DNA of 64,000 nucleotides from Brevipalpus yothersi (lineage: Eukaryota; Arthropoda; Arachnida; Trombidiformes; Tenuipalpidae). Every line of letters starts with the position of its first letter. The stretch's first letter is position 1. The stretch is from contig QZCP01000268.1 of assembly GCA_003956705.1 (NCBI GenBank), positions 19,153 to 83,152 of the forward strand, written 5' to 3'. Positions 46,691 to 58,200 of the stretch are shown here, one piece after another. Below the pieces are notes generated by a model. It ran no database searches. It had not been told where the DNA came from and saw only the letters and a list, made by a program, of their open reading frames with translations. The position numbers and the translations under genes were made by a program.

Positions 46691-48150
46691 TCAAGACGAG
46701 TCCATTCCTTTGAAATTTTTCAATGGATAATGTTCTCCATAAGCTTTCAAATGTTCTTTAAGCTCTTCATATTGCTCATTCAACGCTGGAGTCATTTCAT
46801 CATAAACATCTTTAAACATTTCACTAACGTGTGGCTTCTGTTTTCGCTCAGCACTAACAAATGCTTGCATAACTTGACGTTTAGTTTCCTCTTTCCAATT
46901 TTTTTCCTGCTCTTCATTCCACCATCCTCTAAGTTCCATATACTGTCGTAATCGAGATATTGGATGATCCTTTTGATGCCAATATCGAACTTCATCAACA
47001 CTTCGATAAGCCGTTGAATCGTCTGATGTTGAATGATGTCCAATTCGATATGTCATCGCTTCAATTAAAACAGGCTTCGATTCTTCGATACATATCTGAC
47101 GAGCAGCTGCGGTGGCTACATAAACTGCTAGTGTATCGTTACCATCAACTCGTAGAGTTGGTATACCATATCCTGGACCGCGACCGGCAATACCATCACC
47201 ACGATACTGTTCCCGGGTTGGTGTCGATATGGCATAACCGTTATTTCGGCAGAAAAAAATTATCGGACAATCAAGTGTGGCAGCAAAATTGAGAGCAGCA
47301 TGAGCATCACCTTCCGATGAGGCCCCTTCACCAAAGTAACATGCAACTACACGTCCAGCACCTTGTTGCTTTAAACAGTATGCTGCACCAACAGCTTGAG
47401 GCATTTGAGTTGCCAACGTAGATGATATGGTAACAAAATTTAATTCTTTTGAGCCATAATGTACAGGCATTTGGCGACCCTTGCCAAGATCATCTTCGTT
47501 ACCATAACATTGGGACATAAATTGATCCAACGTATAGCCACGCCATAAAAGTACACCAGCTTCACGATACTGGCCAAATATTAAATCATCATCACGCAAA
47601 GCGGCACATGAACCAAAATGAGTACCTTCCTCACCGTAACTAGTCATATAAAATGATATTCTACCCTGTCGTTGAGATTCATACAAAATGCGATCCATGG
47701 TGTTGAGTAAAGTCATACCTTGATGTGTCAAAGAATTGAGAGAAGAGAGAAGAAATTTTAGTTACCATCCATTACACAGAGATCAGAGTGATCAAAGTGA
47801 TCATGATATCAGTCAAATGATTTTTCTTTATTACCTCGATAAAGTTTGGTTATTTTTTCTTGTCCAAGATTAGGATCACCATCAGGCTCAATCATTTGGC
47901 CATCACGATTCATCAACCGAAACACCGGAATACCTTCATACATATCAGACCGTATGAAAGATAGCTTAGATGTCCACATACTTCGAGATCCGGGAAATTG
48001 TGGTCGATCTTCCATTTCATCCAACGCAGTGTCCACTTTTCCATGATCACTACACAAATTAACTTGACCCACAGTACGTAGAGTTGGCAAAAGACGACTA
48101 GTCAATCGATTGGTTACAGTGAACACTAATGATTTAGCCAACATGATCAT
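46691..48150 (-). CDS. BCKDHA: Branched-chain alpha-keto acid dehydrogenase E1 alpha subunit
   Basis: Two exons, 47835-48150 and 46691-47718, join in phase 1 to 447 residues, close to the usual 445. The first ATG (48150) is followed by a mitochondrial presequence (LAKSLVFTVTNRLTSRLLP). The block MTLLNTMDRILYESQRQGRI and SYGEEGTHFGSCAAL are typical of E1 alpha. The thiamine diphosphate site is GEGASSEGDAH near residue 235, with the downstream CRNNGYAIST. The phosphorylation loop RIGHHSTSDDSTAYR is conserved, so control by BCKD kinase is likely. With the beta subunit it decarboxylates the keto acids of leucine, isoleucine and valine in the matrix. It is head-to-head with the DUSP-like gene, 547 bp between starts. 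Confidence 0.96.
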
Positions 48151-48697
48151 CAACCTTCTCACCTATGATCCCAACAAAATTAATCAATTAAAAAAATCAA
48201 ACACACATCACACCATCAACGAAAAGCAACTTCACTTCATGACGATGTCTTCATCACCACACATAACACAGAGTAATCAATAAGAGTGAGAAAGAAGTTT
48301 GCAAAATCAACTTGTTTACATGTGAAAAGTTGTTCATGATTGCATTTTGTGTATGTGTGTGTGAAGTAAGATCCTTCTGATCAATGGCAGTGATTTAATA
48401 TGATGGTAAATATGATGATTGTAGTTTATTCGATCATTTCGTTGATGAAATAAGTTGATGATGTCTTAGATTGATGATGGCATGATGGTTTTGGTGGGAT
48501 ACTGAAGATTGTGTGTGTATGTGTGTGAAAATGTTAATTGTTGATAATGTTTTACTTTGTTGAGGCGGAAGCCAAATTCGAGGAACCTCGATACATGTAA
48601 TTGGAAAATGTATTAATGTATTAGATGTGTCCATCAGTTTGGATAGATCAACTTTGGATAAAAGTGGTGATAAGTGTGGAGAGGAAAAGTGTTTTAA
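48151..48697. promoter_or_regulatory. Shared upstream region of BCKDHA and DUSP-like gene
   Basis: The 547 bp between two divergent start codons contain TG-rich tracts (about 48349-48365 and 48510-48530) and no identifiable core element. Confidence 0.45.
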
Positions 48698-49786
48698 ATG
48701 TCAACAGAAGAAAAAGCTCGTAAAGTTAAGGGTAAGAATTGTAGTGATCAAAATTTTAATTTTATTCTAGTGATGAATAAAAAAAATTACTTCGATAACA
48801 CATAACAACTCACATCGTTTGAATCGTCTTGTCATCAATATCAACACCACAGAATTCTCTATATTATTACAACCACAATTCGCAGAATTTTCCAAGATAA
48901 CTGATCAAGTATATTTAACTGGTATTGGTGGAATGACGACAGCAAATTTTAAGCAATACAAAATTGATCATATCGTTAATTGTACTATTGAGGCACCGAA
49001 TTGGCGAAGTGCTAATGTGAAAACATATCGAGTTGCTGTGAGTATTGATTGCTACCTTAGTCTTTGGATTATTTTGATCTAATTGTTTCTCTCTTCTTTG
49101 CATGTCATTTTTATTGATTGCTCTCTCAGGTAGACGACACTGTGAATTCAGATATTGGATCACATTTTGATGCCGCAGCAGAGACAATTAATCAAATAGT
49201 TACCAATGGTGGTAATGTGGTAGTCCACTGTGTGGCTGGAGTCAGTCGATCTGCTGCAATTGTGGTAGCTTATTTGATGAAATTTAAAGGGATGAATCTT
49301 CGTGATGCTTTCAATTGGGTTAGCAAAGCAAGAGAAGTAGTTCGTCCCAATAATGGATTTTTTCGTCAATTAATTGATTATGAGAAACGATTATATCAAA
49401 CGAACAGTGTTCACATGGTGAAATTGGAAAGAGACGATGTAACTATTGAAATTCCAGATTTTTTCGAAACTGATCACAAAAAATTAGTTCTACTTGAAAT
49501 TTTGAAAGCTAAATCAAGATTACAACAGCAACAGCAACAACAAAAGGAAAAAGAGAAAGAACAAGAGCGAGAAAAAGAACCCGATAAAGATAAAGTTAAA
49601 TCGGGTGATACTCCTGTTAGTCCCAGCTCTACCCAAATTTCAGTCCCAATATCTCCTCATTCTGATGCTAACAAATCATTGGAATCTAAAGACAAAACGT
49701 TCAAATCACGAGAGAAAGAATTTAAATCTCGAGAAAAAGAATTCAAATCAAGGGAGAAAGAGTTCAAATCGAAAGAGAAAAAGTGA
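48698..49786 (+). CDS. Dual-specificity phosphatase, DUSP14-like
   Basis: Three exons, 48698-48731, 48886-49037 and 49130-49786, give 280 residues. The short first exon encodes MSTEEKARKVK. The catalytic domain begins FSKITDQVYLTGIGG and has the active site HCVAGVSRSA with Cys96 and Arg102, then AYLMKFKGMNLRDAFNWV and RPNNGFFRQLIDYEKRLY, which match the small atypical DUSP14/18/21 group. These remove phosphate from Tyr and Ser/Thr, often on MAP-kinase pathway proteins. A second in-frame acceptor at 48852 would insert 11 residues (FSILLQPQFAE). The last 70 residues or so are Gln/Lys/Glu-rich, ending in four near-perfect FKSREKE-type units, which relatives lack. The first exon is the least certain part. 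Polyadenylation hexamer at 49904. Confidence 0.85.
49690..49783 (+). repeat. 21-bp coding tandem repeat in the DUSP tail
   Basis: Tandem units of seven residues (FKSREKE, last one FKSKEKK) close the phosphatase. DNA units vary at silent sites (tcacga, tctcga, tcaagg), so the repeat has existed long enough for silent change. Confidence 0.85.
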
Positions 49787-49903
49787 TGTGATTGGAAATT
49801 TTCCACCCCAAACACTGCTCATAAATCTTAAAAAAATTATTTCCACCTACTCTAGTCATAATTGGAATCCATTTTATAATCATTTTATAATCATCATGAT
49901 CAC

Positions 49904-49909
49904 AATAAA
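49904..49909 (+). promoter_or_regulatory. Candidate polyadenylation signal (AATAAA), DUSP-like gene
   Basis: The canonical hexamer lies 118 bp after the stop codon. Confidence 0.5.
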
Positions 49910-49970
49910 GTTCGTACTTCAGTTCATTATTCGGCATTCAAATATACAAACTTTCCCTCGCTTGTGTAAT

Positions 49971-49991
49971 GTTGTTGAAACTGTCAACAAC
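49971..49991. repeat. Inverted repeat, 8-bp stem and 5-bp loop
   Basis: GTTGTTGA, then AACTG, then TCAACAAC: a perfect stem. It lies between a polyadenylation signal and the next gene's start. Confidence 0.85.
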
Positions 49992-50008
49992 ATTTACAGC
50001 ACAACAAG

Positions 50009-50032
50009 CACAACAGCATGCATGCTGTTGTG
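50009..50032. repeat. 24-bp perfect palindrome
   Basis: CACAACAGCATG is followed at once by its exact reverse complement CATGCTGTTGTG. It is not low-complexity. It lies 74 bp before the mS31 start codon and could be a binding site for a dimeric factor or chance. Confidence 0.9.
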
Positions 50033-50105
50033 ATGAATCGTTTCGAATTAAATCAAATTTAAAGTTTTTTGATTGATTCAATTGTTCTTCCAATTAATTG
50101 TTACA

Positions 50106-51142
50106 ATGTTACCCATAGCAAACAGGACATCTTTGTGGTCAAATTTATCTAAAAGTTTATCGAATGCCGGTATAAACACTCATCTGTATCGTGGTGTGAG
50201 CTGTTCAAGTAGGCGATTGAGTAAATCAAATGATGATGATGGAAATAATGAACCTAAAGATGATACTTTTGGAAGTATCGAAAGTTTACTTAGGTAAGTA
50301 ATTGTTTTTGCTGAATAGTGTCAATAGTTTATCATTTTTTTCCACACACAGAACGATGACCAAAGAAAAAGGAACGGGTTCAAAGATGTCCGATGATTCT
50401 TATGAGACTGGTAAAAGAGATTCTGGACGTAGACAATCTGATTATAAGATGAGAGATCGACCCACGCGAGTGTCACGTTTTTCAGATTCAAGTAGAGATG
50501 GTTCTGATCGGTTTTCGAGTCGAGATAAGTTGGATAGACAAAATTATGGTGACCAACAGATGAGGCGAGGTCCACCATCAATACCATTCTCTCGATCACC
50601 AGCGGAAAGAGATAGAATAGGAACTGGAGAAGCATCTTTCGTTAGTAGAGAAGGTTTGGGCATTTTTGTTCATTCTGCACCTCAAAAATCTCAATTGGGC
50701 ACTTGGGATCGATTACATAAAGAAGAATTGAATGTAGCGTCAAAAGTATATCCTAGAAATGCATTCGAAGAAATGATACAGCTAACTGAGGCTGGTAAAC
50801 TGTGGTCTTATCCGATTGATAATGAAGCCGGTAAGAGTGTGAAATTTACACATTTTGTGTAAAACAGTGCACTTCATCTATTTATCACTATCTATTCAAT
50901 GATTCCTAGGTCTTGAGGAACAAGCTAAAGTACCATTCTATGAACATGTCTTACTTGACGACTTGTTGGAAGATCTCCCTGATTCGGAGCCAGTGAAGGA
51001 ATACATGGAAGTTGTTATGGTTGGCATAACAAATAATCCTTACACAAATCCTGAGCGTAAAAAAACTCTCATACGATGGTATGTTGATTATTTCAAGAAG
51101 AGAGAATCACTTCTCAAACAATTAGGAGCTATGGAAAATTGA
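50106..51142 (+). CDS. MRPS31: Mitochondrial small ribosomal subunit protein mS31
   Basis: Three exons, 50106-50293, 50352-50830 and 50910-51142, give 299 residues. A basic, Ser-rich N-terminus serves as a presequence (NRTSLWSNLSKSLSNAG). The middle is disordered and charged. The family part is C-terminal: YPRNAFEEMIQLTEAGKLW followed by YPIDNEAGLEE, then FYEHVLLDDLLEDLP and a helical end NPERKKTLIRWYVDYFKKR, which match MRPS31. It is a protein specific to the mitoribosome's small subunit and has no bacterial counterpart. AATAAA lies 27 bp after the stop (51169), indicating a very short 3' UTR. Confidence 0.92.
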
Positions 51143-51168
51143 TCTCTCCCTACTCCCTATAGCTTGTA

Positions 51169-51174
51169 AATAAA
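51169..51174 (+). promoter_or_regulatory. Candidate polyadenylation signal (AATAAA), mS31
   Basis: The canonical hexamer starts 27 bp after the stop codon. Confidence 0.6.
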
Positions 51175-51476
51175 TGGATAATTGACTTTTCCAGTCAATT
51201 TTTATCAATACCCTAGCCCATTCTTCTCACTATAAATACGATCCTCTGGTTCATGAAGACTTCAACAATTTCATTTTTTCTGGAGCAAAAATTTTTCAAC
51301 CTCACGAAGGTCGAAGGTTCTCGTTCTCTTTCAAAACGCTTGCTTATATGTTGCTCAATTCTATCAATCCTGATTCTCATACATTTACATCCCTCAACTC
51401 TGACAATTCTGACAAGTGACATGAGGCGATCAAATTGCACTCACTTGATTGGGACTTTCAATCTCTTTGGCACTCT

Positions 51477-51480
<4 letters not shown>

Positions 51481-51546
<66 letters not shown>
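51481..51546. repeat. (GA)n microsatellite
   Basis: About 66 bp of GA dinucleotides, the only long array in the gene-dense right half. Confidence 0.95.
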
Positions 51547-51549
<3 letters not shown>

Positions 51550-52093
51550 TTCGATCCTCATGAAATTTTTCTCTGAGATATGGAAAATCTGATGGAATGA
51601 AGGGAATGCATGCTACGAATGCTCAGCATCCCGATTTCACAAGTTCCGTACCTATTAGAACTATTAGATAAGGGCCAAAATTTTCTCTCTCTCTCTCTCT
51701 CTCCCTCTCTCTCTCTTTGACATTGGACATGAAGAAGGTTCTTTTTTCTTGTGGATTTGATGATCAAGTCCCAATTGTACCAATCGTACCAATTGTACTT
51801 GGTACTAGGCCAAAAAGCTGCGGCCGATTGTTATTCACTATGGTAACTGTATGGCTTTTATAGGCGTCGCTGGTGTGTTGGACTTCTCTTGTGTTGTGAA
51901 TGTTTTAATTTTTTCCATCCTTTCTCAAGCAAAAATTTCTCTCTTTTTTTCCCATGTAAACATGATAAAAATGGATTTATACGTTTGTTTAAAAAAATCA
52001 TTATTATTAATGTTGTGCTATTTGTAGGTTATTCACAATTGCCACCTGTTCGTTGATTGTAGCCTCAAAGAGACAATCACGACGTTATCCGTA

Positions 52094-52120
<27 letters not shown>
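52094..52120. repeat. (GA)n microsatellite
   Basis: About 27 bp of GA dinucleotides, 175 bp before the USP9X start codon. Confidence 0.9.
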
Positions 52121-52125
<5 letters not shown>

Positions 52126-52293
52126 GGAGAAGAAAATAATATACATATACACACATTATCGGCCCAAGGTGTAACTCACAAGCCGTCATCATCATCATCA
52201 ACATCAACAACAACAACATCACCATCATCAACTTATATACATATATTCATATATATATACACACACATTATATTACATTAATACTACTCAACC

Positions 52294-55200
52294 ATGTTAA
52301 CATTAGAGAATGATGAAAATGTTCCTCCAAAGGATGATAGTCATGAAGAAGAAAGTAATCAGCTTCCAATGACAACTGTTAATTCTAAGTCTCCCAAAGA
52401 GGCTCGTGCTGAATTATTGTCAGAAATGATACTTCAGAGTACAGATTCTCAGCCTTCACAGCCATCATCATCGTCCGAGGAATTACCAAATAATGAACAC
52501 AAAGAGTATCAGCGGCATCAACTTCAAGAAGATAAGCAAGATGATGATGATGATGAGGAGGAGGATGATGATGATGAAGAAGACGAAGAAAAAGTGTCTG
52601 ATGAGTATTTGAAGGTTTCATTTCCATTTGCTGATTTAAGTAAACTTGATCAAATGATAAGTTGGCCACGATGGATAATACCTGTTCTTCCAAAAGGGCA
52701 ACTCGAAGTGTTGCTACAAGCGTCGATAAATCTCGCGCGTAGAGGCTTAGATAACAACCATCCAGCTTGTCAAAGGTTCTATCGTGAAGGTTTAACAATT
52801 TCCTTTACAAGACTACTGACTGATGAAGCTGTTAATGGCTGGAAATTTGAAATCCATGTAAGACCAAATACCCTTTCCTATTATTCATCTTCCTCTATTA
52901 CCATTTTGAGCTATATCCTCTTTTTCTCCCTCTCTCTCTTTCCAATCTAAACAGAAATGTATTCTACAAAATTGTGAAAAACTGATCGAGCTAATAGCTC
53001 TCAAACTTGATCAGGATTGTTTGCCTCTGATCGATCTCCTAGCAATGGTTTTTAATCCAAATAACAAGTGAGTCACCTTTTTTATTATGATGAAAATGCT
53101 CTTATGTATTACCTCTCACTCTTCCAGATTTCACATGTATAATATGACTAGGCCTCCCAATTTATCGAAGAACCCAAACAGTGATGATGATGGTGATATG
53201 AACGTTTTCGCCTCTTCACCAGACTCTCGATGTCCAAGAGGATGGTTAATCGATTTGATAAACGAATTTGGTCGTCTAGGAGGATTTGAGAAGCTAGTCA
53301 AGCGTTTCACCGAAGGCTCTCCTTTGACCATACCGATTCTCGCTAGTCTGCTTAAACCGTTCGGTTTGTGCTACGAATATTTAACTGTGTGGACCATAGA
53401 GACATATTTCATATCCATCATTGAAAACGTGCCTGTGTTTTTGGCAAATTTAAGTGACGAAGAACTGAAGAAAGAATCCAAAAATGAGGCCAAAAACGAT
53501 GTCCTATCAGGACTAGTCAAAAGCCTAAAGAATCTAGCCTCTCGAATTCCCAATCAAGATGAAAAGATCCGTGAATTAGAATTATTTCGGCTAAAAATCA
53601 TTCTGAGACTTCTTCAAATATCCTCATTTAATGGTAAAATGAATGCTCTAAACGAAGTCAACAAAGTTATTTCCAGTGTTGGTTATCATTCTCACCGTCA
53701 TATGGGTACAAGTCCCATGCCTTCATCTTCTGAAGCTGCCTGTGGTCCTGGATTAGCATTAGTTTCACCAGTTCAAGCCAACTCATCTCCTTCAGAGCCT
53801 CCCCCAACAATTGTGGCTGGAGGTCCTTCCAGTGGTCCTTCCAGTGGTCATCTAGCTTTGGTTGACGAAGAGGATTGGCTAACCACTGAACGATTAGCCC
53901 AATGGGTCCGTGAAAATCGAGTTCTCCAGGTAGTATTGAAAGATAGTTTACACCAGCCTCAATATGTTGAAAAACTAGAGAAAATCATTCGCTTTGCCAT
54001 AAAAGAGAAAGCGTTGACATTGCAAGATTTGGATGACTTATGGGCAGCACAATCTGGCAAGCATGAAGCAATAGTGAAAAATATGCACGATTTACTTGCC
54101 AAGCTTGCATGGGATTTCACACCAGAGCAACTCGATCATCTTTTTGAGTGTTTCCGCAGTAGTTGGACCAAAGCTAATAAGAAACAACGAGAAAAACTTC
54201 TAGAATTGATTCGTCGACTAGCTGAAGATGATAAAGATGGTGTGATGGCCAATAAGGTGCTCAATCTTTTCTGGAATCTTGCGCATAGCGAAGATATTCC
54301 AACTGACATCATGGATCAAGCTTTAGCAGCTCATGTCAAGATACTGGATTATAGTTGCTGTCAAGATAGAGATTCTCAGAAAACTGAGTGGTTAGATAAG
54401 TGTGTTGAAGAGTTAAAGAAGGAGGATAATGATTGGGTTTTGCCTGCGCTAAAACTGATTCGTGAAATATGCTGCCTCTACAATGAAGCACCGGCAAATT
54501 TTTCTGGATACCCAGGCTACGATCTGGTGCCAAGAGTTCTTTATCCATGGCGAAACATCAGGAACAAAGAATTCGAAATCGATGCGTTTATGAATGATTT
54601 TCTTGATCGTCAAAATGAAAACACAGGAAATGTAAGTTGGTTCATTTATTTTTATTTTTCAATGTCTATCGAGATTCTCCTTGACGGAAATAAGGTCCAG
54701 ACTCAGGGCTTGATCTCCTACATATCATTATCACAACGAGGCTCGAGAAACTTTCGATAAATTTTTCACTTCAAGCGGAAGTTACCAGCTATATTTCGAT
54801 AACTTGATTTTTTACATTCCCACTGATTTCCACTTTGATATCCATCCACAGGAACAATCTAGTGAGAATTCCAAAAGTCCCAAATCAATTTTCCTATCTT
54901 CATATCTTTTCGCGACCTATCAAGCAATGAAGGGGGAGCCTGATGCTGAAGGAAATGGTCCAAAAGAAAGTGCTCCAGAACAACCTTCTCTACCCGCTCC
55001 TGATCAGAATGAGTAAGTTGAAAATCTGAAGGTTCAAACTCCATGAATACTGAATATCGAATCTTATCTTTTCCCAGGGAATCAGAAGATTCACACAAAA
55101 ATAATACTACTGAGACACCGGGTCCAACGACCTCAACACCAACTTCTTCGATTTCTGATCGAAAGCCAATTTTAAAGCTCATGGACTCTGATAAAAAGAA

Positions 55201-58200
55201 AGTACCTTCTGCCTTGCCTGCCTTGGGCTCCAAAGTGAACACAATTTATGATGATAAGTGGATCGCTGAAACAGAGGAGAAAAACTTTGAGACCTCTCGA
55301 GGTGAACGAGAGAAACGAGAATGGTCTTTGGAAGGAGAATTTGCGCCCAACTCACAAAAGTCAATTCAAGCTAGTGATAATAAACCTGATGCTTCTCATA
55401 GTCGTCCAACACCTATTTCTAATGAAACTCATGGTGTTGTTTATCGCCATCACGTGATCAATCGTCTTCATAGTCAACATTCCTTGGTAGTTCTAGTTTC
55501 TGAAAATCTCTCTAATTATATGAAGAGAGCCCGCCAATTATATCGTGATAACTGCAATGGAGTGACTGCACACTCGATTCCAGAAGGAAAAAAATATTCT
55601 CATGTTCAACAAGTTCTCGAAAGACTCAACTTTTTGCGTTTTTTGCTCAAAGATGGTCGCCTTTGGTTGTGTGCCCCACAAGCCAAGCAAGTGTGGAAGT
55701 GTCTTGCTGAGAATGCAATATTTCCACATGATCGTGAAGCGTGTTTCTTATGGTTTTCGTTACTTATGAATGATGAACAAGATTTGGATCCAGAGATGAA
55801 TCGTGATTTTTTTGAAAATAATATTCTTCAACTTGATCCCAGCCTTGTGACTGAAAGTGGTATCGAATGTTTCGATCGATTCTACAAAGCTACAAATCTC
55901 AAAGAGAATAGGTTCATCCTCAAAAAACAAGAATATTTCACGGAAGATCTATCTTTAATTGGTTTAGATTATCTATGGCGAATTTTGTTAAATTGTAGTG
56001 AGGAAGTAGTCAACAGTGCTATCAAGCTCATCAAAGAAGTTTATACCAATCTTGGTCCCAGCCTTGAGTCACATCGAGTCAGCATTCACAACGATCTAAT
56101 AGGATCCTGTATAGATCGATTACAAGCGTTTTATGACACTGTTTCTGTACTCAGAAAAGATGAAAGTGCCCAAGCTCGTGTGTCCTATGAACTTTCACGG
56201 ATGTCTCGAGTTCTCAGGCTTCTGTATAGCTATGTTCAGCAATGTGATAATGACTATGGCGATGAACGCTACATTTTGCCACTCAACAGAGCCATTAGAG
56301 GTGAAAATATCGCTCTCACTATAAGATTTCCTAATCAAACACGACACTTGGACGATATCCACATTCTAACTCATCGAAACGAGTATATCTCAGGAATTAA
56401 AAAGCATATTCTTTCAACGTAAGTCTTATGAAATCAAATCAATTCATTTGATCTCATTTTACTCCAGAAAATCGTACTGATCATTGATTATTCAATTTTT
56501 CCCAGAATCAAAGCTAACGATATGAACATGAAAATCGATCTTTTCCTTTGCGAAGAGGTCAATGAGTCTGACAACAATCATGAAGATAAACCAATCACCG
56601 AACTTCCTGATAAAGATGAACTTGTAAGTTTTCATTTTCTGAAACGTATTTCGTATTTTAACACTTCTCATATATCCACTATCCAAAGGTTTTGAATGCT
56701 AAGCTTTTTCAAGCCTCTATGAATGCTCCAACTTCTCCCGACTCATCATCTGATAGTTCCGCGTGCTCTCCAAGTGCCAACTTTGAGAGCCCAAGCACTG
56801 AAGCCGAAGGATCACTTCCTGGAGTGGTGAGTTATGCAAATGATTATTAAAGAAGCATATGTTAACCAATTGCTATTCACTTAGATTCTTTCACGAGAGC
56901 ATAAGTACGCTCAATTCTTCTTCCAACTCTGTGATCTTGGGATGTCGTTGCATCATGAATCTCTCTGGGAGGAAGCGCTCTCGATTTTGGATGTTATGCC
57001 TCCAGATGAAGTCACTGTAAATACTTTGAAGAATATGTGTGAAAAAGGTTCCGAGAAAGAGGAAGATCTTGATCCTAACAAGTTTGATGATTTGTTTTAC
57101 GGTTCATCACCTACGAAAGTACTTTATAGTTTAAGAATCATCCACTCGTTATTGCTACCATCGCGATCACCTCTCTCCTTGGAGGGTCAGCGATTTCCAT
57201 ATACCTTCATGAAAAGTGGTTGTGGATTCAAAGTTGTTGAATTGTTGACTAAGAATAATTTCATATCATCTGCCATTGATATGGCGAAAATGTAAGTATC
57301 TGCTCCACAGCTGCTCATTAACTTTGATGACACAATCTGATAATTTTTTTCTCCTTCTACAGTATAGTTTATAATACTGTCCTCAGAATATGTGAATTCG
57401 TGTTAACCTGTATAGGTCATTATTTAATTTTATCATCATTTCCATCATCATCATCACCTCCTGTCTCTACCCCAACATCGTCCTCTACAGCATCATCATG
57501 GTTGAATTTTGTTCCTCAATATGGTGGAAATGCTGAAATTTTTTTAAATATCCTTAGAGGAGCCTTAGAAATCATCCCTCATCCACTTGGTGCCGGTGTT
57601 GTTCGAGATGTTGCCTTTCAAACCTCTCAACATTTAGCAGAGGATGATTGCTCGACTTTTCGGTCATTGATCATCAAAAGTCTTCCAGATCTTGGCTATG
57701 TGAAATCAGTAATGATTTTGTGCTGGGCTACTGCTACTGGTCAGAAAAGTGCATTACAAGAGGACACTCAAACTCTTCATCGTATGATCGTGGAGAGAGA
57801 GTCTCATCAATCAAACCCCTACGTATATGTTGTTTGTAAGCGTGGACTAGGAATCTTTACTCTAATGTTGACTTTATCACCAAATATTATGGATTATCTG
57901 ATCAAGGAGAATACTTGGCATTGCTTTATGATCGATGTGCTTCTCATATGTAATGAAAGGTAAGCTCACATTTATATTCTAAGATGACTCCAGAACTTAC
58001 ACCTTATTTTTGAAAACCAACAGGTCTATTCGTATAGCAGCCAAAGACCAGTTTACCCTGATAGCAACCAAATGCGCTCTGAATGACGATGTACCTATAA
58101 GCTTTATTCAACTCTTGAATCAGCATTTGGGCTCAAGTGTATCTGTTAATGGTTATCATAAAACTTCGGAGGAGTTTTTTCACTTGTTTTGTAAACTATT

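Larger units (their letters stand above)
49787..50105. other. Spacer between DUSP-like gene and mS31
   Basis: It contains the DUSP 3' UTR with AATAAA at 49904, then a hairpin-forming inverted repeat and a 24-bp palindrome just upstream of the mS31 start. Confidence 0.65.
51143..52293. other. Spacer between mS31 and USP9X with GA arrays
   Basis: It holds AATAAA at 51169, a (GA)n array at 51481-51546, a CT tract at about 51682-51716, a GA array at 52094-52120 and TCA/ACA trinucleotide repeats at 52187-52230 that are probably 5' UTR of USP9X. No gene is seen. Confidence 0.6.
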
